64,000 bases of DNA from Pseudomonas sp. RSB 5.4. Its GTDB lineage: Bacteria; Pseudomonadota; Gammaproteobacteria; Pseudomonadales; Pseudomonadaceae. Of the stretch, positions 27,741 to 35,924 are shown one piece after another. The stretch's first letter is position 1; every line of letters starts with the position of its first letter. The stretch spans positions 5,208,501 through 5,272,500 of the forward strand of contig NZ_CP146986.1 of assembly GCF_037126175.1 (NCBI RefSeq), in the 5' to 3' direction. Under the pieces are notes generated by a model. It saw only the letters and a program-made list of their open reading frames with translations, ran no database searches and was not told where the DNA came from. Position numbers and translations under genes: made by a program.

Positions 27741-27772
27741 TTTGGTGCGTGAAGATTTTTACATGCACCAAA
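27741..27772. promoter_or_regulatory. NtrC-like inverted half-sites upstream of ureE
   Basis: TTTGGTGC and GCACCAAA form 8-bp inverted arms with a 16-bp gap. They contain NtrC half-site sequences (GGTGC/GCACC) and lie about 100-131 bp before the predicted start. The spacing is wider than in a full NtrC site. Confidence 0.4.
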
Positions 27773-27796
27773 TGGAGGCTTTGGCACTGAACCAAA

Positions 27797-27885
27797 TGTG
27801 GGAGCGAGCTTGCTCGCGAAGGCGGTGGACCAGTGAATTGGAAGTTGGCTGACACGACGCCTTCGCGAGCAAGCTCGCTCCCACA
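27797..27885. repeat. REP doublet, family 1
   Basis: Inverted family 1 pair between the end of the TetR gene and the ureE promoter. The 300 bp from 27615 to 27917 hold this repeat and the ureE control region only. Confidence 0.9.
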
Positions 27886-27917
27886 GGGGATTTGGTCTGA
27901 TCTCAAATAAAGAAAGG

Positions 27918-28550
27918 TTATTCGGTACTGCCCAGCCCTTGCCAGTGCTTGAGACCGATAAAGATGAAGCGCAGTTGCTGGGTGATCTTTGCCTGTGGCG
28001 TCAGATGTTCCGGCAGGGCTTCGGCGGGCGGGTCGATGATGTCCGGCAGGGTGGCGAACACCGATTTGACGATCAGGTCGGCGATCACGCTCAGCCCGGC
28101 CGCGTCCAGGTGCTGCAGCTTGGGCATCAGCCTCAGGTCGGCCGCGAGGTCGGCGCTGATGTTTTCGCGCAGTCGGCCAATCGCTTGGCGCACCGGCTGC
28201 GAGCCGCCGTACTGCTCGCGGGCGAGAAACAGGAATTGCGAACGGTTGGCGCTGACCACGTCGAGGAAGATCCGCACCGACGCATCGATAATGCCGCCCA
28301 TGACGAATTCGTTGTGGCGTACCAGGCGGATGGTTTCGCGGAAGGTCTGACCGACTTCACTGACCAGCACCAGACCCAGCTCGTCCATGTCGGCGAAATG
28401 CCGGTAGAAACCGGTGGGCACGATGCCGGCGGTCTTGGTCACTTCGCGCAGGCTCAAGCTGCCGAATCCTCGGCCGCTTTCCATCAAATGGCGGGCGGCG
28501 TCCATCAGGGCGTTGCGGGTCTGTTGTTTCTGTTCGGCGCGGGGCAGCAT
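27918..28550 (-). CDS. desT: TetR-family regulator, DesT/FabR-like
   Basis: A 210-residue TetR repressor. The helix-turn-helix SLSLREVTKTAGIVPTGFYR is at about residues 29-48, closely like FabR and DesT, which sense the balance of saturated and unsaturated acyl chains and control desaturase genes. In P. aeruginosa desT lies next to ureE, matching the position here, but the desCB genes it controls there are absent beside it. The start is uncertain: the chosen ATG has no clear ribosome site and the frame remains open upstream. Confidence 0.75.
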   Translation of the reverse strand: MLPRAEQKQQTRNALMDAARHLMESGRGFGSLSLREVTKTAGIVPTGFYRHFADMDELGLVLVSEVGQTFRETIRLVRHNEFVMGGIIDASVRIFLDVVSANRSQFLFLAREQYGGSQPVRQAIGRLRENISADLAADLRLMPKLQHLDAAGLSVIADLIVKSVFATLPDIIDPPAEALPEHLTPQAKITQQLRFIFIGLKHWQGLGSTE

Positions 28551-28677
28551 CGCAAAGGCGTTTTCTTGAGCGGGACAAGCGCCGCACTCTAGCAAATCGG
28601 CTTTGCTGGCGTCGAACGTCGGGGGAGAGTCAATGGGGGGAAATGCGGTTTTGCGATTGGCCGGGGCTGAAAAAGTC

Positions 28678-28709
28678 AAAAGCCCAATCGGCTGATCGGG
28701 CTTTTTTTT
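28678..28709 (-). terminator. Intrinsic terminator of the repeat-protein gene
   Basis: On the minus strand AAAGCCCG and CGGGCTTT-type arms flank a short loop and run into TTTTGACTTTTT. It lies 17 bp after the stop of the upstream gene and also ends the leader region of the TetR gene. Confidence 0.8.
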
Positions 28710-28725
28710 CCAGGCCGCCATGGGC

Positions 28726-29232
28726 TTAGCTCAAAGCGCTGTTGCGTTCGATCACACGGTCACCACCACCTTCAGCGAGGGTCTGGCCCTGTGGAGTGCG
28801 GTCACTGCCGTCGGAAGCGAGGGTCTGGCCTTGTGGGGTGCGGTCGCTGCCGTCGGAAGCGAGGGTTTGACCTTGTGGAGTGCGGTCGCTGCCATCAGAG
28901 GCCAGAGCCTGGCCCAGTGGAGTGCGATCGGAACCGTCCTGAACCAGACCTTTCTCTTCGAGACGGTCACGGCCACCTTCTGCTACAGCTTGACCTTGTG
29001 GAGTCTTGTCGTAGCCATCTTGTACCAGGCCTTTTTCTTCCAGACGATTGCGGCCGTTTTCAGCCAGGGTCTGACCTTGTGGAGTGCGGTCGCCGCCGTC
29101 AGCCGCAACAGTCTGGCTGAACACCGAGTGGCTGGCTTTCACTTGTGGGGTAGCCTGATCGGCAGCGGGCAGGGCGAAAGCAGTGCTGGCTAGCATCGAC
29201 AGGGTAAGGCTGAGCAGTAATTGGCGTTTCAT
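28726..29232 (-). CDS. Secreted tandem-repeat protein, function unknown
   Basis: A 168-residue protein. A signal peptide MKRQLLLSLTLSMLASTAFA is followed by a short linker and then tandem units. Six copies of a 14-residue unit (DGxDRTPQGQTLAx) alternate with two copies of a 13-residue unit (GRxRLEEKGLVQ). The last four 14-residue units are nearly identical at DNA level (42-bp period), so copy number may vary between strains. A relative ending GGGDRVIERN suggests the loosely named Pseudomonas 'phage infection protein' group. AAGGAG supports the start. Role unknown; probably periplasmic or exported. Confidence 0.8.
   Translation of the reverse strand: MKRQLLLSLTLSMLASTAFALPAADQATPQVKASHSVFSQTVAADGGDRTPQGQTLAENGRNRLEEKGLVQDGYDKTPQGQAVAEGGRDRLEEKGLVQDGSDRTPLGQALASDGSDRTPQGQTLASDGSDRTPQGQTLASDGSDRTPQGQTLAEGGGDRVIERNSALS
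28749..28922. repeat. 42-bp direct repeats inside the repeat-protein gene
   Basis: About four consecutive 42-bp units, read on the plus strand as variants of GAGGGTCTGGCCTTGTGG. They encode the DGSDRTPQGQTLAS units. Such arrays expand and contract by slippage. Confidence 0.75.
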
Positions 29233-29617
29233 GATGGGTTGCTCCTTGGGAGGGCGATAAAGTGGGTACGAAGCCAATGCTACTCTCGATAAGTCGATAT
29301 AAAAGTTCATAAACGCAATGGTAATAATCAACAGAATTGATTGTTCTGCCGAGGCGCTCTAGCTCGGGCGTTTGCGGGCGCTGGTTTTGCACCGCAGTGG
29401 GTATTTTCGACTCACTCGCGCCTCGCAAATGTGCGGGTGGCGGTAACGCTGTTCGACCAATCGGTCAGCATTCGGGCGATTTTTTGCCGCGGAATCTATA
29501 TTCCGATTAAACCTGCGCACTGTTTACCAGTCGTAGATTTCATGAGGGCCGCTTTGGCCCGCCGTTTCAGCTGTGCGTCGCGAAGTCGGCGTGCGGTCGT
29601 CATCAGGAGTTTTGTGC

Positions 29618-31693
29618 ATGACGCGCACCGGAAAAATCTTCAGTTGGACCCTCGCCATCCTCGTACTGCTGCTGGCGGTACTGGTTCTGATCATCGTGTT
29701 CTTCGACTGGAACCGGATCAAACCGCCGCTCAATGCCAAAGTCTCGGAAGAACTGCATCGACCGTTCGCCATCAACGGCAACCTCGCAGTGATCTGGCAA
29801 CGCGAGCCGGACGAGGGTGGCTGGCGGGCCTGGGTGCCGTGGCCGCATGTGGTGGCTGAAGACCTGACGCTGGGCAACCCGGACTGGTCGAAGCAGCCGC
29901 AGATGGTCACGCTCAAACGCGTGGAACTGCGCATTTCGCCGCTGGCCCTGCTGGCGCAACGGGTGACGATCCCGCGCATCGACCTGACCGAACCCAACGC
30001 GCAACTGCAACGGCTGGCCGATGGTCGTGCCAACTGGACGTTCAAGTTCGATCCGAAGGACCCGAATGCCGAGCCGTCGAACTGGGTGGTGGACATTGGT
30101 GCCATCGGTTTCGACAAGGGCCACGTCACCCTGGATGACCAGACGCTGAAGACCAATCTCGACGTGGTGATCGATCCGCTGGGCAAGCCGATTCCGTTCA
30201 GCGAGATCGTCGGCGACAAAGCCGCGAAGACCGCCCAGGACAAGGGCGCTGCGCCGCAGGACTATGCGTTCGCGCTGAAGGTCAAAGGCCAGTACCACGG
30301 CCAGAATCTCACCGGCCAGGGCAAGATCGGCGGGCTGCTGGCGTTGCAGGACGCGAACAGACCGTTCCCGCTGCAGGCTCAGGCGAAGATCGGCGCCACC
30401 AGCATCGAACTTGCAGGCACCCTCACTGACCCGCTCAACCTCGGCGCACTCGATCTGCGTCTGAAGCTGGCGGGCGCCAGCCTCGGCAACCTCTATCCAC
30501 TGACCGGCGTGACCCTGCCGGACACGCCGCCGTATTCCACCGACGGTCATTTGATCGCCAAATTGCATGACGCCGCCGGGGCGAAATTCACCTACGAGCA
30601 GTTCAACGGCAAGATTGGCAGCAGCGATATTCATGGCGACCTGACCTACGTCGCCAGTCAGCCACGGCCCAAGCTCAGCGGGGCGCTGCTGTCCAATCAA
30701 CTGCTGTTCGCCGACCTCGCGCCGCTGATCGGCGCCGACTCGAATGACAAGCAAAAGGCCCGCGGCGGCGAGAGCAAGCAGCCGACCGACAAAGTGCTGC
30801 CGGTGGAAGAATTCAAGACCGACCGCTGGCGCGCGATGGATGCCGACGTCGAGTTCACCGGCAAGCGCATCGTCCACAGTGAAAAGCTGCCGTTCACCGA
30901 CCTCTATACCCACCTGAAACTCAACGACGGCGAACTCAGTCTCGAACCGCTGCGCTTCGGCGTGGCCGGCGGCAATCTGGACGCGCAGATCCGCCTCAAT
31001 GGTCGCACCGAACCGCTGGAAGGCCGGGCCAAACTGACTGCGCGCGGCTTCAAGCTCAAGCAGTTGTTCCCGACCTTCGAACCGATGAAAACCAGTTTCG
31101 GCGAACTCAATGGCGACGCTGATATCAGCGGGCGCGGCAACTCCGTAGCCAAACTGCTGGGCGGGGCCAACGGCAACCTGAAGATGCTGATCAACGACGG
31201 TGCCATCAGTCGTGAACTGATGGAACTGGCGGGGCTCAACGTCGGCAACTACGTGGTCGGCAAAGTCTTCGGCGACAAGGAAGTGAAGATCAACTGCGCG
31301 GCGGCGGACTTCGATATCAAGACCGGCCTGGCGACCACGCGGCTGTTTGTGTTCGATACCGAGAACGCGATCATCTACATCGACGGCACCGCGAACATGG
31401 CCACCGAGCAACTGGATCTGACGGTAACGCCGGAATCCAAGGGCTGGCGTCTGATTTCGCTGCGTTCACCGTTGTACGTGCGTGGCAAGTTCATCAAGCC
31501 GGACGCCGGGGTCAAGGCTGTGCCGTTGATGCTGCGCGGGGCGGGGATGGTAGCGCTGGGCGTGATTGCTGCACCGGCGGCCGGGCTGCTGGCGCTGGTG
31601 GCGCCGAGCGGTGGTGAGCCGAATCAGTGCGCGCCGTTGCTGGAGCAGATGAAGGCGGGCAAGGCGCCAGTCACTGTGAAACCTACAAAATGA
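29618..31693 (+). CDS. AsmA-family protein
   Basis: A 691-residue protein anchored by one N-terminal span (residues about 7-29, FSWTLAILVLLLAVLVLIIV) with a large periplasmic part. The C-terminal GNYVVGKVFGDKEVKINCAAADFDI segment is the typical AsmA domain. AsmA-like proteins form bridge-like structures linked to lipid transport between membranes and outer-membrane assembly. ATG follows CAGGAG. The 385 bp between this gene and the divergent repeat-protein gene hold no other gene; it is AT-rich near 29290-29340 and probably carries both promoters. Confidence 0.9.
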   Translation: MTRTGKIFSWTLAILVLLLAVLVLIIVFFDWNRIKPPLNAKVSEELHRPFAINGNLAVIWQREPDEGGWRAWVPWPHVVAEDLTLGNPDWSKQPQMVTLKRVELRISPLALLAQRVTIPRIDLTEPNAQLQRLADGRANWTFKFDPKDPNAEPSNWVVDIGAIGFDKGHVTLDDQTLKTNLDVVIDPLGKPIPFSEIVGDKAAKTAQDKGAAPQDYAFALKVKGQYHGQNLTGQGKIGGLLALQDANRPFPLQAQAKIGATSIELAGTLTDPLNLGALDLRLKLAGASLGNLYPLTGVTLPDTPPYSTDGHLIAKLHDAAGAKFTYEQFNGKIGSSDIHGDLTYVASQPRPKLSGALLSNQLLFADLAPLIGADSNDKQKARGGESKQPTDKVLPVEEFKTDRWRAMDADVEFTGKRIVHSEKLPFTDLYTHLKLNDGELSLEPLRFGVAGGNLDAQIRLNGRTEPLEGRAKLTARGFKLKQLFPTFEPMKTSFGELNGDADISGRGNSVAKLLGGANGNLKMLINDGAISRELMELAGLNVGNYVVGKVFGDKEVKINCAAADFDIKTGLATTRLFVFDTENAIIYIDGTANMATEQLDLTVTPESKGWRLISLRSPLYVRGKFIKPDAGVKAVPLMLRGAGMVALGVIAAPAAGLLALVAPSGGEPNQCAPLLEQMKAGKAPVTVKPTK

Positions 31694-31710
31694 TCGGTGA
31701 CTGATAGGGC

Positions 31711-31778
31711 CCCTTCGCGAGCAAGCCCGCTCCCACAGGTTAGTGAAAAAACTGTGGGAGCGGGCTTGCTCGCGAAGG
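31711..31778. repeat. REP doublet, family 1
   Basis: Inverted family 1 pair between two convergent genes. Confidence 0.9.
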
Positions 31779-31791
31779 CGGTTTTGAAGGC

Positions 31792-32325
31792 TTACAGGTC
31801 TTTCAGAATGTCGGCCATGTCATCCGCATGCTCTTCTTCCTGCGCCAGGATGTCTTCGAAGATCCGCCGGGTGGTCGGGTCTTTTTCGCCGATGTACTGA
31901 ATGATCTCGCGGTAGCTGTCGATGGCGATCCGCTCGGCCACCAGGTCTTCGTAGACCATTTCCTTCAGGGTGTTCCCGGCCACGTACTGGGCGTGGGACA
32001 TTTTCGACAGCAGGTCCGGATTGAACTCCGGCTCGCCGCCCAGTTGCACGATGCGCTCGGCCAGACGGTCGGCGTGTTGCGCTTCCTGGGTTGCGTGTTC
32101 GAGGAATTCGTCGGCGGCCACGTTGGCTTTCAGACCGTTGGCCATGAAGTAGTGACGCTTGTAGCGCAGCACGCAGACCAGTTCGGTGGCCAGCGATTCG
32201 TTGAGCAGGCGCAGCACCTCCTCACGGTTAGCGCTGTAGCTCTCGGTAACCGCGCCGTTCTCGACGTGTTGCCGCGCACGTTCGCGCAGGGTTTTGACAT
32301 CTGACAAGTGCAGGTCGTCGCTCAT
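31792..32325 (-). CDS. Ferritin-like (bacterioferritin-type) protein
   Basis: A 177-residue four-helix protein. Iron-site type residues appear as ESLATELV, QEAQHADRL, VAERIAIDSY and QEEEHADDM, giving two ExxH motifs as in diiron ferritins. The length exceeds classic bacterioferritin (about 158), through an N-terminal extension with HLSDVKTLRERARQH. It matches a P. aeruginosa protein from the same neighbourhood. Role: iron storage or protection from iron-driven oxidation. GGAG precedes the ATG. Confidence 0.88.
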   Translation of the reverse strand: MSDDLHLSDVKTLRERARQHVENGAVTESYSANREEVLRLLNESLATELVCVLRYKRHYFMANGLKANVAADEFLEHATQEAQHADRLAERIVQLGGEPEFNPDLLSKMSHAQYVAGNTLKEMVYEDLVAERIAIDSYREIIQYIGEKDPTTRRIFEDILAQEEEHADDMADILKDL

Positions 32326-32582
32326 GTTGATCTCCAGGAGGCTAATCCAATGGCGCCACGCTCTACAGGCGTGATCGTTTACCCAAGTTGTGAGTCCTGC
32401 GCGATGCAAAAAGTTTTATGGGATTTCGTGCGACCTTGGCATCAGCCCCAGACCTTGCGTGGCAATCGCCGCTTGCGGGGTGTAATGCTCTTCATCGCTT
32501 GCGGTCGGTAGGACTGATTGTGGCGGGGGGAGTGGGCCTGAAGTAGGCTGAAGGTGGCGTTGTCATCATCACGGAGGAGGCT

Positions 32583-32598
32583 TGGCGGGCGTTTTGCA
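32583..32598 (+). promoter_or_regulatory. Possible sigma-54 promoter of the lipase gene
   Basis: TGGCGGGCGTTTTGCA keeps the GG and GC elements at correct spacing, with two mismatches to consensus. The start would be about 27 nt before the lipase ATG. Lipase genes of other pseudomonads are known to be sigma-54 dependent. The rest of the 311-bp gap 32326-32636 shows nothing clear. Confidence 0.45.
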
Positions 32599-32636
32599 CG
32601 TTTGGCATCCACTTACGACCACAAGGATGTTTGCCC

Positions 32637-33527
32637 ATGTCACACGCTACGGCGACACGTTATCCACTGGTGCTGGTCCCGGGCATGCTCGGGTTTATCC
32701 GGCTGGTGCTGTATCCGTACTGGTACGGGATCATCAAGGCGTTGCGCCGTGGCGGGGCGACGGTGATTGCGGTGCAGGTGTCACCGCTCAACTCCACCGA
32801 GGTGCGCGGCGAGCAACTGCTGGCGCGCATCGACGAGATTCTGCGCGAGACCGGCGCCGCGAGGGTCAATCTGTTTGGCCACAGCCAAGGCTCGCTGACC
32901 GCACGTTATGCCGCCGCCAAACGGCCGGATCTGGTGGCTTCGGTGACGTCAGTGGCCGGGCCTAATCACGGTTCGGAACTGGCCGACTATCTGCAGCAAC
33001 ACTATCCGGCGGACAGCGCTAAGGGCCGCGTGCTTGAGGTGCTGCTGCGTGTTGTCGGCTGGCTGATGGCGCTGCTGGAAACCGGTTACCGCGGGCCGAA
33101 ACTGCCGGTGGACATCCACGCCTCGCATCAATCGCTGACCAGTGCAGGCGTGGCGCTGTTCAATCAGCGTTATCCACAGGGCCTGCCCGAGACATGGGGC
33201 GGTCACGGGCCGGAAGAGGTCAACGGCGTGCGTTATTACTCGTGGTCGGGGACGTTGCAACCGGGCAAGACCGATCGTGGCGGCAACCTGTTCGACGGCA
33301 CCAATCGCAGCTGTCGCCTGTTTGCGAAAACCTTCGTACGCGAGCCGGGGCAGTGTGACGGGATGGTCGGACGCTACAGCTCGCACCTGGGCACGGTGAT
33401 TGGCGATGACTATCCGCTGGATCACTTCGACATCGTCAATCAGTCGCTGGGGCTGGTGGGGAAGGGGGCGGATCCGGTGCGGCTGTTTGTCGAGCATGCG
33501 GCGCGGCTGAAGGCTGCCGGCGTGTGA
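32637..33527 (+). CDS. Triacylglycerol lipase, family I.1-like
   Basis: A 296-residue alpha/beta hydrolase. The nucleophile is Ser83 in GHSQG, the oxyanion region is LVLVPGMLGF, and DYPLDHFDIV carries the likely catalytic His. Two Cys in NRSCRLF and GQCDGMV match the disulphide pair of Pseudomonas family I lipases. No N-terminal signal peptide is seen, as in the P. fragi-type enzymes, and no foldase gene is adjacent, so how it is exported is unclear. AAGGA lies upstream of the ATG. Confidence 0.9.
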   Translation: MSHATATRYPLVLVPGMLGFIRLVLYPYWYGIIKALRRGGATVIAVQVSPLNSTEVRGEQLLARIDEILRETGAARVNLFGHSQGSLTARYAAAKRPDLVASVTSVAGPNHGSELADYLQQHYPADSAKGRVLEVLLRVVGWLMALLETGYRGPKLPVDIHASHQSLTSAGVALFNQRYPQGLPETWGGHGPEEVNGVRYYSWSGTLQPGKTDRGGNLFDGTNRSCRLFAKTFVREPGQCDGMVGRYSSHLGTVIGDDYPLDHFDIVNQSLGLVGKGADPVRLFVEHAARLKAAGV

Positions 33528-33535
33528 CTCGCTTT

Positions 33536-33565
33536 TGTGGTGAGGGGATAAATCCCCTCACCACA
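33536..33565. repeat. Single family 2 REP, perfect palindrome
   Basis: Two perfect 14-bp arms (TGTGGTGAGGGGAT) around AA. Unlike the other family 2 sites it has no inner region. It lies between convergent lipase and EamA genes, 9 bp from either stop, and may act as their common transcript end. Confidence 0.92.
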
Positions 33566-33573
33566 GGGCCAGA

Positions 33574-34461
33574 TCAGGCAACGCTGATCCGGCGGCCCAA
33601 TACCGTGGTCCAACGCTCAGACAGAATCACCCCGCCCAACGTCAACACCCCACCCACCAGGTGATACATCGCCAACTGCTCCTTCAGCACCACCGCCGCA
33701 ATCAGCGCGGTAATCAGCGGCAGCAGGTTAAAGAACAACGTCGTGCGGCTCGGCCCCAGGCGCTGTACCGCCTGCATCCACGCCAGCGGCGCGAGCATCG
33801 AGGCCAGCAGGCACGCGTACAGCACCAGCGGAATGTTCTGCGCGGTGAAGCCGGTTTTCGGCGAGGCGGCGTACAGCGGAAACAGCACCACAATCGCCAC
33901 CAACACCTGCAGGTACAACAACACCAGCGGCGGCAGGCGCAGCTGCCATTTTTTCAGCAGGGTGCTGTAGATCGCGTAGGCCAGGGTGGCGATCAGCATC
34001 ATCGCGTCACCCAGGTTCACCCCATGTTGCAGCAGCGCGCCGAGGCTGCCGGACGACACCACCACCAGCACGCCGGCGAACGACAGCACCGCGCCGAACA
34101 ATGCGCCAGCAGTCAGGCGCTGGCCGAGGCTGATGATGGCCATGGCCAGCGACATCAGCGGCATCAGCGATAGGATGATGCCCATGTTGGTCGCCGTGGT
34201 CAGCGTCGCGGCGAAGTAGGCGAGGCTTTGATAGACCGCCATCCCGAGCACGCCGAGGATGAAGATCTTGCCCAGATTGGGGCGGATCTGCGGCCAGTGC
34301 GCGATCACCGCTTTGAGCATGAATGGGGTGAACAGCAGCCCGGCGAGCAGCCAGCGGTAGAAACCGATCTCGGCGGGGAAGATCGCCCCGACCGCCAGTT
34401 TGTTGATCACGGTATTGCCGGCCCAGATGAAAATCGCCAGCAGCGGAAACGCGTATTGCAT
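33574..34461 (-). CDS. EamA-family (DMT) transporter
   Basis: A 295-residue membrane protein with ten predicted spans in two EamA repeats (first about residues 4-137, second 150-285). These transporters mostly export amino acids or small metabolites; the substrate is unknown here. It is divergent from an AraC-type regulator with 96 bp between the start codons, so that regulator probably controls it. Confidence 0.9.
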   Translation of the reverse strand: MQYAFPLLAIFIWAGNTVINKLAVGAIFPAEIGFYRWLLAGLLFTPFMLKAVIAHWPQIRPNLGKIFILGVLGMAVYQSLAYFAATLTTATNMGIILSLMPLMSLAMAIISLGQRLTAGALFGAVLSFAGVLVVVSSGSLGALLQHGVNLGDAMMLIATLAYAIYSTLLKKWQLRLPPLVLLYLQVLVAIVVLFPLYAASPKTGFTAQNIPLVLYACLLASMLAPLAWMQAVQRLGPSRTTLFFNLLPLITALIAAVVLKEQLAMYHLVGGVLTLGGVILSERWTTVLGRRISVA

Positions 34462-34557
34462 GGGTTAAAACCAGAACGTTGATGAGCGGTGATTATCGCC
34501 TGTCTGGATGCAGCCCTATACTGCGAACCGGACAACCTGCCTCTGCAACCGGACAGC

Positions 34558-35352
34558 ATGAACAGCAAACACATCGATCTGCTGGATTTCAGCGAACTGC
34601 CGTCGGCGGTGTACTTTCGCTATGCCGACTTCAACGCCCATGAATACGCCGCGCCGCACCGCCATCCGTGGGGCACGCTGGAGTACGCGGCCCACGGCGT
34701 GCTGCACATGGACGTCGACGGCAGCCGCTTCATGTCGCCGCCGCACTATGCGGTGTGGGTGCCGCCGCAGGTCGAGCACAGTTTCTACAGCCACCAACCG
34801 GTCAACTACCGCGCGGTGTGCCTCGATCCCAAGGTCTGCGCCGATCTGCCGCCGCGCGCCTGCACCCTGGCGATCAGCGACATCCTCAAGGCGATTCTCA
34901 AGGACTTCGCCGCCCGCGACGTGAAGATCCCCGAACTCGACGCTGACCAGCGTCTGGCCCAAGTGTTGGTCGATCAACTGCAACAGGCGCCGGTGCATGA
35001 GTGCTATCTACCGTATGCGAGCAACCCCGGGTTGCTGGCGATTCTCGATGCATTGCAGGCTGACCCGGGGAACAACCAGCCACTGGCGCACTGGGCGGCG
35101 CAGGTACACGTCAGTGAGCGCACGCTGGCCCGGCAGTTCGTGCGCGAACTGGGGATGAGTTTCGGCGAATGGCGCCAGCGCCTGCGCTATCTGGCAGCCA
35201 TCGAGGCGCTGGAAAGTACCCGCAGCGTGCAGGAAATCGCCTTCGACCTCGGCTACAGCAGCGGCTCGGCCTTCATCGCCATGTTTGCCCGTCAGGCCGG
35301 GTGTACGCCGGAGCAATACCGACGCAGCCATCTGGAGGGCAGGAAGGTGTAA
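34558..35352 (+). CDS. AraC-family transcriptional regulator with cupin domain
   Basis: A 264-residue regulator. The N-terminal cupin-type ligand domain includes HRHPWGTLEYAAHGVLHMDV, and two C-terminal helix-turn-helix motifs lie around VSERTLARQFVRELGMSFGE and QEIAFDLGYSSGSAFIAMF. The start MNSKHIDLLD was chosen over an upstream frame without a ribosome site. It is divergent from the EamA exporter. Confidence 0.9.
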   Translation: MNSKHIDLLDFSELPSAVYFRYADFNAHEYAAPHRHPWGTLEYAAHGVLHMDVDGSRFMSPPHYAVWVPPQVEHSFYSHQPVNYRAVCLDPKVCADLPPRACTLAISDILKAILKDFAARDVKIPELDADQRLAQVLVDQLQQAPVHECYLPYASNPGLLAILDALQADPGNNQPLAHWAAQVHVSERTLARQFVRELGMSFGEWRQRLRYLAAIEALESTRSVQEIAFDLGYSSGSAFIAMFARQAGCTPEQYRRSHLEGRKV

Positions 35353-35415
35353 CAAGATTTGGCTACACTCCAGCAGAGGCCGCATCCATCGATGCGGCGA
35401 CAAGGAGAAAACTCC

Positions 35416-35721
35416 ATGAAGATGTTGCGTGTCCCTTTGTTGATGATCGGTCTGCTTCTGTGTTCCCAAGGTTTCGCCGCCACGGCGCAACAGAACAAAA
35501 TGACCACCTGCAATGCTGACGCTACCGCCAAGAGCCTCAAGGGCGACGAGCGCAAAACCTTCATGAGCAACTGCCTCAAGGCTGCACCGGCCGCCAATGA
35601 CGCCAAGGTGCTGACCCCGCAGCAGGAGAAAATGAAGACCTGCAACGCCGACGCGAAAACCAAGGCCCTGACCGGCGATGCGCGCAAGACCTTCATGAGT
35701 GATTGCCTGAAGAAAAAGTAA
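35416..35721 (+). CDS. PsiF-repeat protein
   Basis: A 101-residue exported protein with a signal peptide ending GFAATA and two PsiF repeats, each with the pattern KMxTCNADA...ERKTFMSNCLK. E. coli PsiF is induced by phosphate starvation; its function is not known. Each repeat has a Cys pair that could form a disulphide. AAGGAG precedes the ATG. Confidence 0.9.
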   Translation: MKMLRVPLLMIGLLLCSQGFAATAQQNKMTTCNADATAKSLKGDERKTFMSNCLKAAPAANDAKVLTPQQEKMKTCNADAKTKALTGDARKTFMSDCLKKK

Positions 35722-35751
35722 GCACTTGAGTCTTGTGGTGAGCGGGCTGGC

Positions 35752-35820
35752 CTCTTCGCGAGCAAGCTCGCTCCCACAGAAGTGCGCAATCCAATGTGGG
35801 AGCGAGCTTGCTCGCGAAGA
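35752..35820. repeat. REP doublet, family 1
   Basis: Inverted family 1 pair; a family 2-like fragment (CTTGTGGTGAGCGGGCT) stands just before it at 35732. Confidence 0.88.
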
Positions 35821-35924
35821 AACCGGTCTTGGCACCGCCAATCTCAAGCACCGCATATACCTAGTGCTCTCCCCGGATCGCTGGCAGACTGCCAATCCTT
35901 TTACGCCGTTCGTTTTGAGGCTGT

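Noticed and set aside
29603..31411. 602-codon minus-strand frame opposite the AsmA-like gene
   Set aside because: Antisense shadow without ribosome site or domains.
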